Shown here piece by piece: positions 12,536-24,657 of a stretch of DNA of 64,000 nucleotides. Origin of the DNA: Mallotus nudiflorus (lineage: Eukaryota > Streptophyta > Magnoliopsida > Malpighiales > Euphorbiaceae); the NCBI GenBank assembly GCA_947683625.1, contig CANTUR010000641.1, positions 124,001-188,000 on the forward strand, in the 5' to 3' direction. The position numbers and the translations under genes are program-made. Within the stretch, counting starts at the first letter, position 1, and each line of letters starts with the position of its first letter. A model generated the notes under the pieces. It did no database searches, was not told where the DNA came from, and saw only the letters and a list, made by a program, of their open reading frames with translations.

Positions 12536-15335
12536 TGTCATAACCCAAACCCAGGGGCACATGACCGGCACTAGGGAATGGAAAAGCATAAAGCTACCGA
12601 AACTCGTAGTAAGCCTTAAAAGAAAAAGGCAGAATATTTGAACTTTGAAACCTTACAATAAATAACTAAATCACAATGCACATTATCAAACTGATTTTTC
12701 TCAATATAATTTAAACCATAATATCAGTGCATAAAATAAATAAACATCAGTTATGCAAATAATATCTCAGTACATAAATTATAAATACATGATATCCCAA
12801 ATAAAATATGCAGTTATACAATTTTCTCTACTGCGATATATGAATATAAATACAACACAACTAAGTAGACCTATGTATAATAGCTGGTGACAAAGCTACA
12901 CGGTGAAGAGAAGTAGGCCTAACAGAAAAATCTCAAACTCCTAAAAAATAAATTGAGGGGAGTCAAACCTCACTGACTAAGTTAATAAAGAGATGAATGC
13001 AGTTTGAAAATCTCATTAAAAATAAATTTTTATGGAAGTATAATAAAATTATAATTTTATTCAAATTATTTGATATACATATAAGAAATCCTTTTTTTTC
13101 AAAGGAAATAATTAAATATTTAAACTTTTTTTAAAACGTTTCAGTATAAAAATTTGGTAAAACCCGATTTATCAATTTATATAACATTCATACGACTCAC
13201 TTATATCTAAGACTGTCAGATCCCGAGAGCAAAGCATCACTAGAATGCACAGCCGCAGTCACATCACTTAATCCAATATCACTGGCGGTGTCTGAGAGCA
13301 AAGCATCATCAGACCATCGGCTCCAGTGATTTAATAAATAATAATCCAAATCATATTGGTAGTGTCCAAGAGTAAAGCATCACTAGACCTTTGATCCTAG
13401 TATTTATTGAATAAACAAATATTATACTATTGGCGATATCTGAGAGCAAAGCATCACCAGACCACCGGCCCCAGTAATATAATTTATAATAATCACATTT
13501 TACCAATGTGCACATGGTCCTGATGAAACTCATCAGATAGCCTGTTCTACCATAATTTATTTAAAATAATTATAAATAAATAAAATAGGAAAAATTACAA
13601 TCAATAACAATAAAATAAATCCACTATAAATTAAATCATGCAATATCATATAGAAAAATGTCAACTAGGATCCCATAAAATTAAATTCATAAGAATTTAA
13701 TATAATTTAAATTAAAATACCCAACACTTAAATCAATTATTAACTTACAGGATAAAGGCGCTCCTCTGGCACGTCATGTCTGACCTTGACTGGTAGACGT
13801 GACTGGAGGGGTGGCTAAAACACACAAAAGGAAAACAACAATCAGAAAATAGAAACATAACTTCTAGAGTTTCTAAGGAAGACTCTATTCGAACTTAGAA
13901 AAATAATTTTAGGATTGACCCGGTGTCACGTTTTATGAGAAATCTATCAAAAATTTGACAAAGTTTTCTCTTTAAAATGGACATCCCTCTACCAAAGTCG
14001 AGTCAACCTTGCAAGTAAACACACTTCAAAATTTCACAGTGGCATAACACCTCGAGTTGGGACTTGAACTATAAAATTCTCAACTGAGGTTCACAAAGAT
14101 ACAAATAAGCAAATACTAAATATTAATATAGTAAATCACCAAAAACTATAAAAATTAATAATAAATCATAATATAATTTATTAAATTTTCAAAACACTCA
14201 ATAAAATTATTTTCCACCATAATTTAATAAAATTTCAAATAATAATATACATAATATGGTCAAATTCAAACTATAATTGTCCAAATAGTTTAAATATACT
14301 ATAATATTAATTAAAAGCTCATTTAAACCACACAAAAAATAAATAATTAAATTTTGAATAAATTTTCAAAAATAGTTAGTATTAATTAAATAAAAATAAT
14401 AAATTATTTATAAAATTATTTTAATACCACATTTTATCTCAAAATTAACTAAAAAATAGTAGTTAATTATAATATCAACAAAAACATACCATTTACCTAT
14501 TAATTCAAAATTCACATAATAATAATAATTTCAAAAAAAATAAATAAATAAATTATCAAAAATTATTTTATCACTACTAAAATTACTAACATAATATACT
14601 AACACTAATTTACTCAAATACTCAACCAAAAATAATTAATTAACCACATTAACAAAATATACATAAAACTTAAAATACCCAAATAAATATACAAAAATTC
14701 CATAAAATCAATTTAATTAATCTAAATAAATTTTTATATACTCTTAACCAAAATTAACCCCAAATAATTTAGATACACTATGTATAGATCAACCCAAAAA
14801 TTAACCACATAATTATAATAAAATTCTGGGTAATTGGTAAATACAATAAAAATCAACAAAAATATTAAATCAACACTAAATCAACTGACAATAACCCTAA
14901 ACAACTAAAAATCAACCTGACAACTAACTAAAATCAACATAACAACTAACTAAAATCAACTAGCTAACTTCCAAGATCAACTAAGATCTATTACCCTTAA
15001 CCCATCAACTCACCAAAAATAGAGGTCAAGGGCGGAAGGAAGGCTGTTGTTACTGCTATTGCGCAACTTTAATAGCTCCAGATGGCCTTCTTCAACAACT
15101 GCCGACGTCCAGAAGAAGAGGGAGGTACTGGTGGTCATCCAGTGGTGAGGCGTGGTGGTTTGGTGGTGGGGTGTGGTTGTTGTCTGGCATGAAGAAGGAG
15201 CAAAAACAGAGATGGGGAAGAAGAAAAAGATGGTCGGGATAAAGATAAAGAAAAGAAAAAAAAATTGTAGGGGAAAGGAAGAAAATAATGTTGACCCGTA
15301 TATGGAGGTTTTTGACCAACTTTTTGGTCTAAAAA

Positions 15336-15395
<60 letters not shown>

Positions 15396-15753
15396 AACTT
15401 AACACACACACACATATATATATATATACAACAATACTAATAATAGTAGCACTAGTTAAAATAATACTATAAATAATAATAATAAACAATAATAATGCCA
15501 TGAATAAACTATTAGGACAATTAAAATAGTAAAGTATGTACATATAATAAAATAATGTAATAGTAATAATATTAATATTAATAGTTCTCAAATAAATATT
15601 TAAATTTGAAACTACATATACCAATTTAATAAAATAAAATAAAATAAAATAAATAAAATAAAATAATAATATAAGATAAAAATGATCAATAACACCGAAA
15701 TTCTCGATATTTAATTATATAAAATAATCTAAAAAAATATTTGGGTTATTACA
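12536..15753 (-). repeat. 5' LTR (right copy) of the first Gypsy element
   Basis: This 3.22-kb copy is collinear with 4443-7611. It begins TGTCATAACCC and ends GGGTTATTACA on the plus strand. It carries an expanded TA tract at 15339-15393 that is short in the left copy, and a run of AAATA repeats near 15630-15665. Confidence 0.88.
15339..15393. repeat. (TA)n microsatellite inside the LTR
   Basis: This is an uninterrupted TA run of about 55 bp. The matching position in the other LTR has only a handful of units, so it expanded after insertion. Confidence 0.95.
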
Positions 15754-15862
15754 AAAAAAGTATAGCAAAGTAGAGCATAAAGTTTCAGTTAAAGAGTGAT
15801 GAGTACTAAGTGGTGATGATGATGTTGTTAGTTGTTATTGAGTGCAGGTGATGTTGTTGTCC

Positions 15863-16307
15863 AGATCTTCAAAAGCTGATCTCTAATTCCCTATCAGTCG
15901 GGTCGCTTAGTTCCTCAAAAAGGGAAGATATGCTGAGAGAGTCGAGTTTGGATCCTTACTATTGTTCTCGAGTACCTTACTGCAGAGGTTTATCAAAGTA
16001 CCCATTTTCTTGTTCTGTTTTACTTTACGTTTTTTGTTTCAGTCTTGATTGTTTTTTTCTTTTTTAGGTTTTTTTTTTTTTTGTAGATATTAGAGCTTAT
16101 TGGAAATGTTGCATGAGACAACAAGAAGAACAAAATCATACCAAGGCATATTCAACTTACGGTTAGGAATGGTGAGGAATTAAGTAAGTTGTTGAGGGTG
16201 TGACTATTGCCAGTGGAGGAGTGTTGCCTAATATTAATCTGAATTTATTGCCTAAGAAGGGTGTGAAAGGCAAGGGTGAAATTGGGTCTGTTTCCCAAGA
16301 GTTCTAA
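15863..16307 (+). pseudogene. Histone H2A.X pseudogene with its intron kept
   Basis: Exon 1 (about 15863-15987) encodes RSSKADL, a stop, then FLKKGRYAERV and, after a frameshift, LEYLTAE. An intron-like gap (about 15988-16086, T-rich with AG at its end) follows. Exon 2 (16087-16307) reads ILELIGNVA, a stop, DNKKNKIIPRHIQLTVRN, EELSKLL, then a shifted frame with SGGVLPNI and NLLPKK. The C-terminus is SVSQEF, where SQEF is the plant H2A.X phosphorylation motif. The split site falls between LEYLAAE and VLELAGN of H2A, as in plant H2A.X genes. The first ~25 codons are missing. In-frame stops and at least two frameshifts kill it. The kept intron argues for DNA-level copying rather than retroposition. 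Confidence 0.82.
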
Positions 16308-16497
16308 GCATATGCTTTGAATGCTTATTGTTTTGGTTCATCTTCTATCTTATTTTGTGTACTTAGGTGGTTAGGTTTAGCATTATATTGGGGGAAAATA
16401 TAAGGGTGCTGATGGCATTGTAATCAAGTTAGCCTTTTGATTTATAAAAAGAAAATTTGCCTATAAAATGAGTATTGATTGGTGATGATGTTGTTGT

Positions 16498-19440
16498 TGT
16501 CACACCCATACCCTAATTCTAAGTACATTTGCATTCATTATATATTTCATTTACAAATATATTAATTAAATTTAAGTATAAGCTAGTATATATAGTTATT
16601 TTCGAGTTAAGTCATGACTTATATTCGATTAAAGAGAGAGAATTTTTAAATTTTAGTGACACTCAAAATAAATAAAATATTGAGAATAATAATGATATGA
16701 GGTTAAATTTACGTAAAGGATAAGAACTTTAATGTTAGCAAAAGATGAGGACTCAAATTGAAACAATAATTGGCCTAGATTGAAACATTTGAAAGTTTGA
16801 AGTTATATAAGTAACAAAATCATTTCATTAGGTGCCTAAATGGATATTTTATATATTTATTAAGTGTCTAAATGGTATCCAATTCGTTGATTAGGTGCAA
16901 CCAGTAAAAAAATCACTTAGAAAAAAAAAGAGAACTAGAAAACTACTTGATTCTTATAGGAAGCTAATTTTTTTCAAGCTGAATCAAAAGGTGTAAAGCA
17001 ATTTCAAGTCATTAATCATCTTCTCTAAAGCTTTTTTGATTGAATTGGTAAGTAATTTTAAGTGTTTTGGTTGATTTAATTTAGGGTTATTAAGTTGTAG
17101 ATTTCAAGTTCTTAAAGTCTGGTTTATCAATCTTTGTAATTTGATCATATCTTGAGCTAGAAAGATTAAAATTGAATGTTCTTTGATGATCTAGAAATTA
17201 TAAAGAGTTATCTAAAAAATTTTCTCTTTGAGCTCTAGCTTATTTAGTTTATAAGCTAGACTAATAAGAGAGAACATTGTTTTGCTCAGTCTGTCAATTT
17301 CTTTGAGCTAGTTATAATTCGTTATATATAACTCTATTTTTGGGAGTCCAATTGGTGTGAAATTATTATAGCATGTTCTAGACATATAGATCTAAGATTT
17401 ATTCAAATTTTAGCTGAAAATTCCTTTTCTATATCTCCCAAAAAATTTTTAAATTCAGCTCTAAAAGCAGCTATTTTGATTATGTGAACCAGGTTTACAA
17501 AGTTCATAAGTTAAAACTAGTCTAGATACTTTTAGTATATCTTGAGCTAGGAAACTCAAAATTGATTTTAGTTTGATTCTAAGAAAAATTGAAAGATATC
17601 TTAAAAACTTTATAGTTTTGATAAAGATCTAATTATGTTTTAATAGTGGTCTAAAAAACTTGTACTTTTTATTGCTTAATCTATCTAAGTAATTGAGCTG
17701 CTTGTAATGCAACTTTTATAATTTTATTTGTGGTTATTGAATGGAAATGAAATTTTTTTTAAAAGTACTATACACAAAAATCTAGATCTGGTTAAAATTT
17801 GATGTTAAAATTGATTTTCTAAAAGTCGAAGCGATTTTTATAATGTAGGCCTGAAAATAACTATTTTAGAGTCAATGAAGCTTAGTTGCATTTTATGCAT
17901 ATCATTTGGGGGCTACATGGTTAGAGTAGCATGTGGGATTATTACATTGATGATTTATAAGTTAAATTGTATTTTTTTTTTAGTGCTAGAAAAGTCAAGG
18001 GAATTACATGTGCAAGTTAAGCAAATTCGGTGAACCGAATTTATGTGTTTATAGGTTGTTTTGATAAGTAGATGTTCAAGCCCTTTAAATATTTTTATAA
18101 TAGCAATACATTGATAATTTAAATATTTTTTTATGAACCTGAATTGATGTTTTAGAATTGTTTCAATACAACCTTGTTGATACTTGAATTATATGTTTGA
18201 ATTTCAAGCTTTCAAGTTGTCAATTTACAAGTTAAATATGTTATTACTATAAGCTTATTTTGGTAATATGATTTGAGATTATTTTAGATACTTAATTATT
18301 TAAATGAGATTATAATCATCTTGATTTCATTCCTTTGAATTATGATGACAAGTGGTTTGATTTTGAATACTCTGTTGAATTATAAATGTGATAGAATTAT
18401 TTTGATTAATTATTTGATGAAGATTATTTGATTTTGAATGCTTATTAAACCATAAATGTGATAATATTGTTTTGATTAATTATTTTGTGAAAATGGCATT
18501 TGGATTTAAATATTACCATCCTATATGAGTTGTATAAATATGCTAAGGTGATACATGCACATTTGAGATTGTGATGGTTATTATTGTGCAATGAACAACA
18601 GGGCACTTGATTGTAAGATGGTGAAGGGAGAAGGGCAGTTCCATGCTAATATAGTCAAAAGGTTAGCCTTTAAGTATGCCTAGAGAGTGAGTTTGTAATG
18701 GCCTGTATTTATGGTCAGCTTGTGATGCTTATTATAAGGATGGTTAATACAAGTGAAATGATGCATTGATGTTTAAAAAGGCATATGTTTTACTTGGCTA
18801 TGCTTTGCACAAGTTTAAAAGTGAGAAAGAATTTAATGTTTTAAGTGGATTATAATATGATTTCAAATACACTATTATTATCATTTGAGAAGTTAAATGT
18901 ATTTGGTTTAACCAAATTATTTTTTGCCTGATATATCTGTTCATTGAGTATTTTTGTACTCATTTTACTCTATTTTATAAATGTTTTCAGATGGCAGGGC
19001 TTGAGAGTTGGTGGATAGAGTTACGTGAGTGTGAATAGAAGTATCAGAATAAAGGTGGTCAACATCCTTATTAGAGAAGCCTTATTCCTTTATTTCTTAA
19101 GCTTATTATAGAAGCATTGTAAAAGAGTATGTTTCTAAGTTTAAAAAACGGTGGTTAAGTTATATGTAATATAATTGTTTGAAAATGTATTTTATATTAT
19201 CTTAATTATGTTTTCACTATTGTGTTTTTAGCTTACAAAGATTATTATCAATCTATACATAATTTTACTATACATAAATACATATTTTACAATTCATAAA
19301 TACATATTATTTTAAAAAGTTCTTATTCTTTAAATGTAACATATGAACAAGATTAAACTTTTAAAAGAGTTTAGTTCAAAATCCTTTTCCAAATATAACA
19401 ATATTTATAATATATTTAGATTAAATTAAACAAATTATTA
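16498..19440 (+). repeat. LTR-like non-coding repeat, unresolved right end
   Basis: It starts TGTCACACCCATACCC, a common LTR-type start. It has no coding capacity. It carries a CATTGAGTATTTTTGTACTCATTTT...TTTCAG segment near 18950-18995 in the position where the neighbouring solo LTR has its own CACTCAATGAGG...TTTTTTTCAAG block. This suggests a solo LTR in plus orientation. I could not find a convincing CA end or target duplication, so the end given is approximate. Confidence 0.3.
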
Positions 19441-19681
19441 ATGGTTGGTTTTAGATGTCCATCTCGGACTATGTGAGATGACGTGTGAGAATTGTTGGTT
19501 GTTATTGAGTGGTGGTGGTATTGGCGATGGCGGCTAATGATGGTGGTGTTGGCGATGGCGGCTAATTATGGTGATGTAAGTGGTATGGTGATTGATGATG
19601 GATCATCATGTGGTTGTGCTAATATGGTGCCAACGGTGATTGTGACAGGGATAGTGTAAATGGTAATGGTGCTGGGTAAAG

Positions 19682-19870
19682 GTCAATACAAATGGAGCCT
19701 TCGATAATGCCCTGCAACTTGCAATAACTAGTGGTGTTATGGGTGCTCTTTTTGTGTATTTCCATTATTTGAGAAATTCAGTTTTAGGCAAACTGATTTG
19801 GTTGTTAGTGAAGTGGGTGCTATTTTTGGTTGTTTTTATTGCATATGATAATGAAATGGAAGTTGGGTAG
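19682..19870 (+). other. Open hydrophobic reading frame, unidentified (possible captured fragment)
   Basis: Sixty-two codons stay open and encode a strongly hydrophobic peptide with GALFVYFHYLRNSVLGKLIW in the middle, ending in TAG. There is no upstream ATG at the beginning of the frame. It lies between the H2A.X pseudogene and the right inverted arm, in unusually G-rich DNA (19490-19700, GGTGGTG-type repeats). I do not recognise the family. It may be another captured exon or a chance frame. Confidence 0.2.
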
Positions 19871-20224
19871 GATGTTTGGTAGTTAGGTTATGAACCTAAG
19901 CCAGTTGGCCAGTTGGTTGGCCATTTTAGTTGAATTATGAACCTAAGCCATGTCCTATTGTGCAGAGTCTTGGTGATGTGCTTTTGTCTCCATAATTTTC
20001 ACTTACTCTGGCATAGCTTAAGAGCAAGAATAGGCAGTGGTAATGATGATAAATTTATGAATTAGAAGCTACTGTTGATCATCTTCAAGCTTGGGTTGCC
20101 TATTATTGCTCATATTGAATTAGCATACTTTTGCATTTTTTTTTTACTAACTCATTTAATAAGTGACGTAGGGTGAAAATCACATCAAGTTACCTTTATT
20201 TTAATTAAAATGAAATTTTCTTAC

Positions 20225-20358
20225 TTTTTTTCTCTTTAGTAAGGTCCACCATTAGCCATGTCAGTAACATTAATGGTTGTTTAATGTGTTTGTTAAAAGG
20301 AGGGCTTAAAAGTTCATTTTGAAAAATTTTAAGTTTAAATGAGTCGAAAAAACAATAA
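20225..20358 (-). repeat. Right arm of the long inverted repeat (candidate TIR)
   Basis: In reverse complement this matches 3835-3960, with shared blocks around ACATTAAAC and ACATGGCTAA. Together the arms enclose the VIT1 and H2A.X fragments plus later insertions. A 9-bp target duplication was looked for and not found. Confidence 0.5.
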
Positions 20359-20529
20359 GGGCTTACAAGTAAGGGTGAGCATTCGATTCAAACCAAACCA
20401 AACCGAACCAAATGCTCACCCAGTTTAGAAACCAACACCGAACTGAAGTGAAAATTTAGTGTTTGGTCGATTTTTGGTTTGACCAAAATTACTATATGAG
20501 TAATTATAGCAAAGGAAAAATCAAGAAAT

Positions 20530-20612
20530 GCTTTAGTAGCTTGGTGGCAATATGCACTCGAAACACTTAGTAAGCCTTGGTTCAAAGCCTAGTAGCACCA
20601 CACTTTTTTTTT
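20530..20612 (+). repeat. tRNA-derived SINE-like head
   Basis: An A-box-like TAGCTTGGTGG (20537-20547) and a B-box-like GGTTCAAAGCC (20579-20589) are 31 bp apart, the usual spacing of an internal RNA polymerase III promoter, and a T tract follows at about 20603. The piece is too short and diverged to be a tRNA gene. A stretch with GGTGAGCATTCG and its inverted partner AATGCTCACC lies just upstream (20373-20420). Confidence 0.35.
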
Positions 20613-20644
20613 TAGATGAAACTTGAGAATATTAATAAAAATAC

Positions 20645-20720
20645 AATGTGAAGATTCAAACCAAGGTTGGTAAACGACCAACAGAGAGCCTGGACCTTTT
20701 CCCTTCAGCCAAAGTAAAAG
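20645..20720 (-). repeat. Second tRNA-derived SINE-like head, opposite strand
   Basis: On the minus strand an A-box-like TGGCTGAAGGG (20711-20701) precedes a B-box-like GGTTTGAATC (20662-20653) by 38 bp. It faces the plus-strand head less than 100 bp away. Similarity to tRNA-derived SINEs is inferred from the boxes only. Confidence 0.3.
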
Positions 20721-20776
20721 CTTTCTTAATTATGGTATACACACACACACATATATAATTAAATTAGTTAAATTAA

Positions 20777-23700
20777 GGGATAATTACAATTACCTCTAAG
20801 GCTAGATTATAATTATTACTTCATTCCTATATTTTTTAAAAAAAAATTAAAATCTACTTCAATTTTAGATTTATCAAACAATTTTGCCACTATTAAAAAA
20901 AAGAGTTAAATGATATTAAGAGGACATATTTGCTCTCATTAACTTTATAATACTATACCATATTTAATTACATTTTAATTTTTTTTAAAAAAATCGATTC
21001 ACTTTTTTCTTTTAGAGAAATTCTAAGGTAACTTTGTTTTTCATGTACTTTATTTTTACTTTACTTTTATCACCATAAGATTAGAGTGTATTGTCTTATA
21101 TACTTTGAAAAAAATAAAATAACCATATAATGCACCTGTAAAGACCCGAATTTTAAATTATTACTATTAAATGTGGATTATTAAGTTTAATTATTATTTT
21201 ATTTAATTAGTGCTAAATGTATTGTTAATAAAAATTTTATTAATTTTTAAGAGTATAAATTATATATATACATATATACAAAAACCTTTTTTTCCTTTAC
21301 TTCCTTCTCTCCCTCCCTTTTCTTTCTTTTCCCTTCTTTTCTTTTCCCCTTCTTCCCCATGCAGCACCACCCACCACCACCACTGCGAGTGCCAACCATC
21401 GCCACCTTAGCCTCGCCGCCACCAACTGCCTCCCCCAACAACTCCTCTCGCCATCAGCAATACCTCCCCTCCCTCTCTTTCCTCTTCTTTACTCGATTCC
21501 ATTCCTTATCGGATTGTAAAGAGCTTCACTCACGGCACCTCCAACCATCCCAAGGCTCGCTGCTAGTCTCAAAATGATCCTCATCCTCTGGGCTTTAAAA
21601 GCCGTCCATCAATTTCAAATTTCAATTCCGGTAAGCCCCTCAATTTCGAGTAATTGATTTAGGTTATTTTTAGTTAATTTTGTTAAATTGAGCTTTAATT
21701 TGATTTTATTAGATATAGTTATTATTTGATTAAATGTTGTGGAGATTGAAGTCTTGGTAATCATGATTTTTATTTATTTTTTTGAATTTTTCGGGTTCGG
21801 TTTACTATTCATGGCACTATTCCGAATTCAGGATGTGTATATATTTTTATTAAATTCTATAAATTATGTAGACTAAACTTTGTGAAGGAATTTTTGTGAG
21901 ATTAGTTTTAAAATTTAATATATTAATTTTTAATGTTTATGTATTTTTGAGAAATTGTTGGAAATTAATAAATTAGTTAACTTTAATTAGAATTGTTGTT
22001 AATTATTATTTTTTAGACTATTTTGATTAATAAAAGTATGAAAATAATTTTTATAATTGTTTTTCAATTTTAATTAATAAATGGTAATTTTGGAAATATA
22101 TATGAAAAATAAGTTTATTTATTATTTTCTAAGCTTAAATGAGCATTTTATTATTTTTATGATATAATTGAGTGATTTTGATAATTATTTACAATTTATG
22201 CTAATTTAATTGTAAAAATGGAATTTTATTCCATTAACAAATTTTATTAGTAAAATATTTTTTTATAAACTAAAATTTTATTATTTATTTGGAAAATAAT
22301 TTCTTTAATATTTTTATGTTATATTTTGGTAATTTGAGATAAATTATATTATTTTTTTAATATGTTGTGAATTGTGGTTCTCGGTTGGACATAAGTGTAG
22401 TGTGAGGCCCAACTAGCGTTGTTGAGTTATGAGATTGTTAAAAGTGTTATTTTTATGCAGGAACGGCTCTACTTTAGTAGAGAAATATCTATTTTACAAA
22501 AGAAATTTTGCTAAATTTTCAGTAGATTTCTTGTAAAATATGACCATTGGTATGTGTTAATTCCGAGTCTGTATAGCATCGTGTCTTAAATCAAGTCAAC
22601 CTTATCATCTTATGATTTTATAAATTTTGAGAATTTTATGAATTTATTTATACAAGCATATTTTAAATAAATATTATTTAAGAACTTCGAGACTAGAGCT
22701 GTAGTATCTGGACAGCAAAGGACGCATCGCCAAACATGGTCAACCTATAGTTAATTTAATAGAATATGTGTTGTGGCAATTTTGATTATATTTTTGTTTG
22801 ATTTAAATAATAATAAAATGATTATATGAATTATTTATGAATTTATTTGTATTGTTATATGCATGATTATTTCCTTATTTATCATGAGCAATATTTGAAG
22901 AATGCTTTATGGAAATTGTCTTCTTCCACTTTATTTGTCTATTTTATTTTATTTTATTTTATTTATTATGATTTAAATGTTTTGGAGATAATGGTAGAAC
23001 ATGCTACCTAGTGGGTGTCACTAGGACTGCATGTACACCAATAATAATTATTTATATAGCCATTGATTGATTTATGAGCCCTGGTAGAGCTTTGCTCTAT
23101 AGGCAAATGAGTGGTTATTATTGACCCCTGGTTAAGCTTGGTCTCTTGGTAGAGGTATGATACTGGTTAGACCTTGGTCGAACATGCTCTCTGGGCGCCA
23201 ATGATCATTTGGATTAAAAGACCGATTGTGGTTGGACCCTGGTCAAACTTGCTCTCTGGGACTGACAATCAATTGGAATAAGAGAGTCAAGTGGTTATTA
23301 GAATTTGATGATTTAGGTGTTCTACCAGATTTTCCATGAAAAGAATAAATTTATATGATTTTGTACTAGAGTTTTATAATGAAGTAGATGATTTTTAATA
23401 TTTATATTTATATTTATATGTATTATTTTATTTTCCAAAAAGGGTTTTTACAAATGTTTTCAAACCAGCATATATTTTATAAAATTAATTCACTCAATGA
23501 GGTTTGATTCCCCTTAATTTATTTTTTTCAAGATCTCACTGTCAACCTACTACTGGTCATCATTTGCATCGGGTTTCTTCTTCACCGGCTACATTATATA
23601 TGTCTATTTGATTTGAATATTATATAATCTAAATATAGAATCGCAGTAATTAATTATAAAACTTGTATTATCGATATTATGGATTTGTGTTGTATGTTGA

Positions 23701-24657
23701 AATATTGTTATAATAACTTATGTATTTGATATTAATGATTTTATCCATGGTATTATTGTTAAGTGATTGCTAATTATTTGCAAAAAAAATTCAAGGCTTA
23801 CTACGGGTTGCGATTGTATTTTTGCATTTCCTATTTCCTAGTACCGATTATATACCTTTGAGTTTGGGTCATGACAACACCTTTCTTTTATACTACTATA
23901 ATATTAAAAATAATAAAAATAAGTTAATAAAATTAAATCAAATTACATTAAAATTATTAACTTGAACAAAAAAAATTCTTTTTATTGAAAAAATTAAACT
24001 AAATAAAAAAATATATATTTATTTTATATATATATATATATATGCTGAAAAAAAATTCATTTACCTTGTATACACTATTATAATATTTAAAAGTAACAAA
24101 AATTTTAAAGTAACATAAAAATACATATTTATTCTCAATATTTGATTAAATTTATAATATTATACCATACTTAATCGTGCACTTTTTTTCACTATTATAG
24201 TATCAAAAATAATAGAAATTTCAAATTATTCTTTAATTAAATTAAAAAAATTACAATTCCAACAAATTAATACGCAGTTACGGTGATGTAAATGGAGACT
24301 AGTTAATAAAATAGTGAATTTAATGCTTAAAATTTTGAACCAAACATCAAGTTACACTAAGTATTTGCATTTTTTTTTTAAGAATATTTGTAAATTTTAA
24401 TTTTAATTAAATTAAGTTCAAATTTGAAAAATTTAAGGGTATTTTTGAAATTTTATAATTTATATTTTTGAAATTTTATAATTTTGACATTTTGACTTTG
24501 ACTAAAAATATATTTCAAAATATTTTTACACTTTTTAATGGAAAAATTGTTTGATAAATCTAAAATCAAGAGAGTTTTTAATTATTTTTTAAAACAGATG
24601 GATGAAATAGTAATTATTGTCTATCCTTAGGAGGATAATTGTAACATATAATTCTCA
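20777..24657. mobile_element. TIR-bounded element split by a solo LTR
   Basis: The left arm (20777-20900, GGGATAATTACAATTACC...TTTAGATTTATCAAACAATTTT) is matched in reverse complement by 24541-24657. Between them sits the solo LTR 21137-23876, so the original element was only about 1.1 kb, MITE-sized. The terminal motif resembles that of the Mutator-type MITE at 50856-51130. No clear 9-bp duplication was found. Confidence 0.45.
21137..23876 (+). mobile_element. Solo LTR of a Tekay-like Gypsy element
   Basis: It begins TGTAAAGACCCG and ends GGGTCATGACA. Its last ~100 bp (ACTACGGGTT...CCTAGTACCG...) match the LTR ends of both Gypsy elements in this window. No internal region or partner LTR exists. 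Flanks are GCACC (21132-21136) and ACACC (23877-23881), a 5-bp target duplication with one G/A change. A pyrimidine-rich segment with an open frame (21280-21580) is LTR leader, not a gene. Confidence 0.8.

Larger units (their letters stand above)
4443..15753 (-). mobile_element. Ty3/Gypsy (Tekay/Del-like chromovirus) LTR retrotransposon, degenerate
   Basis: This is a full-length element of 11.3 kb on the minus strand, with two direct LTRs of about 3.2 kb starting TGTCA and ending TTACA on the plus strand. A primer-binding site for initiator tRNA-Met lies inside the right LTR and a polypurine tract inside the left one. AAAAA flanks both ends (4438-4442 and 15754-15758), compatible with a 5-bp target duplication but low-complexity. 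Gag, protease, RT, RNase H, integrase and chromodomain-type C-terminus can all be recognised but are broken by many stops and frameshifts. The LTRs differ at many positions, mostly C/T changes, so the insertion is old. It interrupts the DNA between the VIT1 fragment and the H2A.X pseudogene. Confidence 0.9.

Noticed and set aside
15010..15624. 204-codon minus-strand frame
   Set aside because: It lies inside an LTR and is created by TA and CA microsatellites (poly Tyr-Ile) and low-complexity sequence.
20225..20345. A 9-bp target duplication for the candidate Pack-MULE
   Set aside because: Sequences outside both arms were compared and no matching 9-mer was found; the element call stays tentative.
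21210..21577. Pro/His/Ser-rich peptide as a short gene
   Set aside because: Pyrimidine-rich leader part of a solo LTR; no splice or start context.
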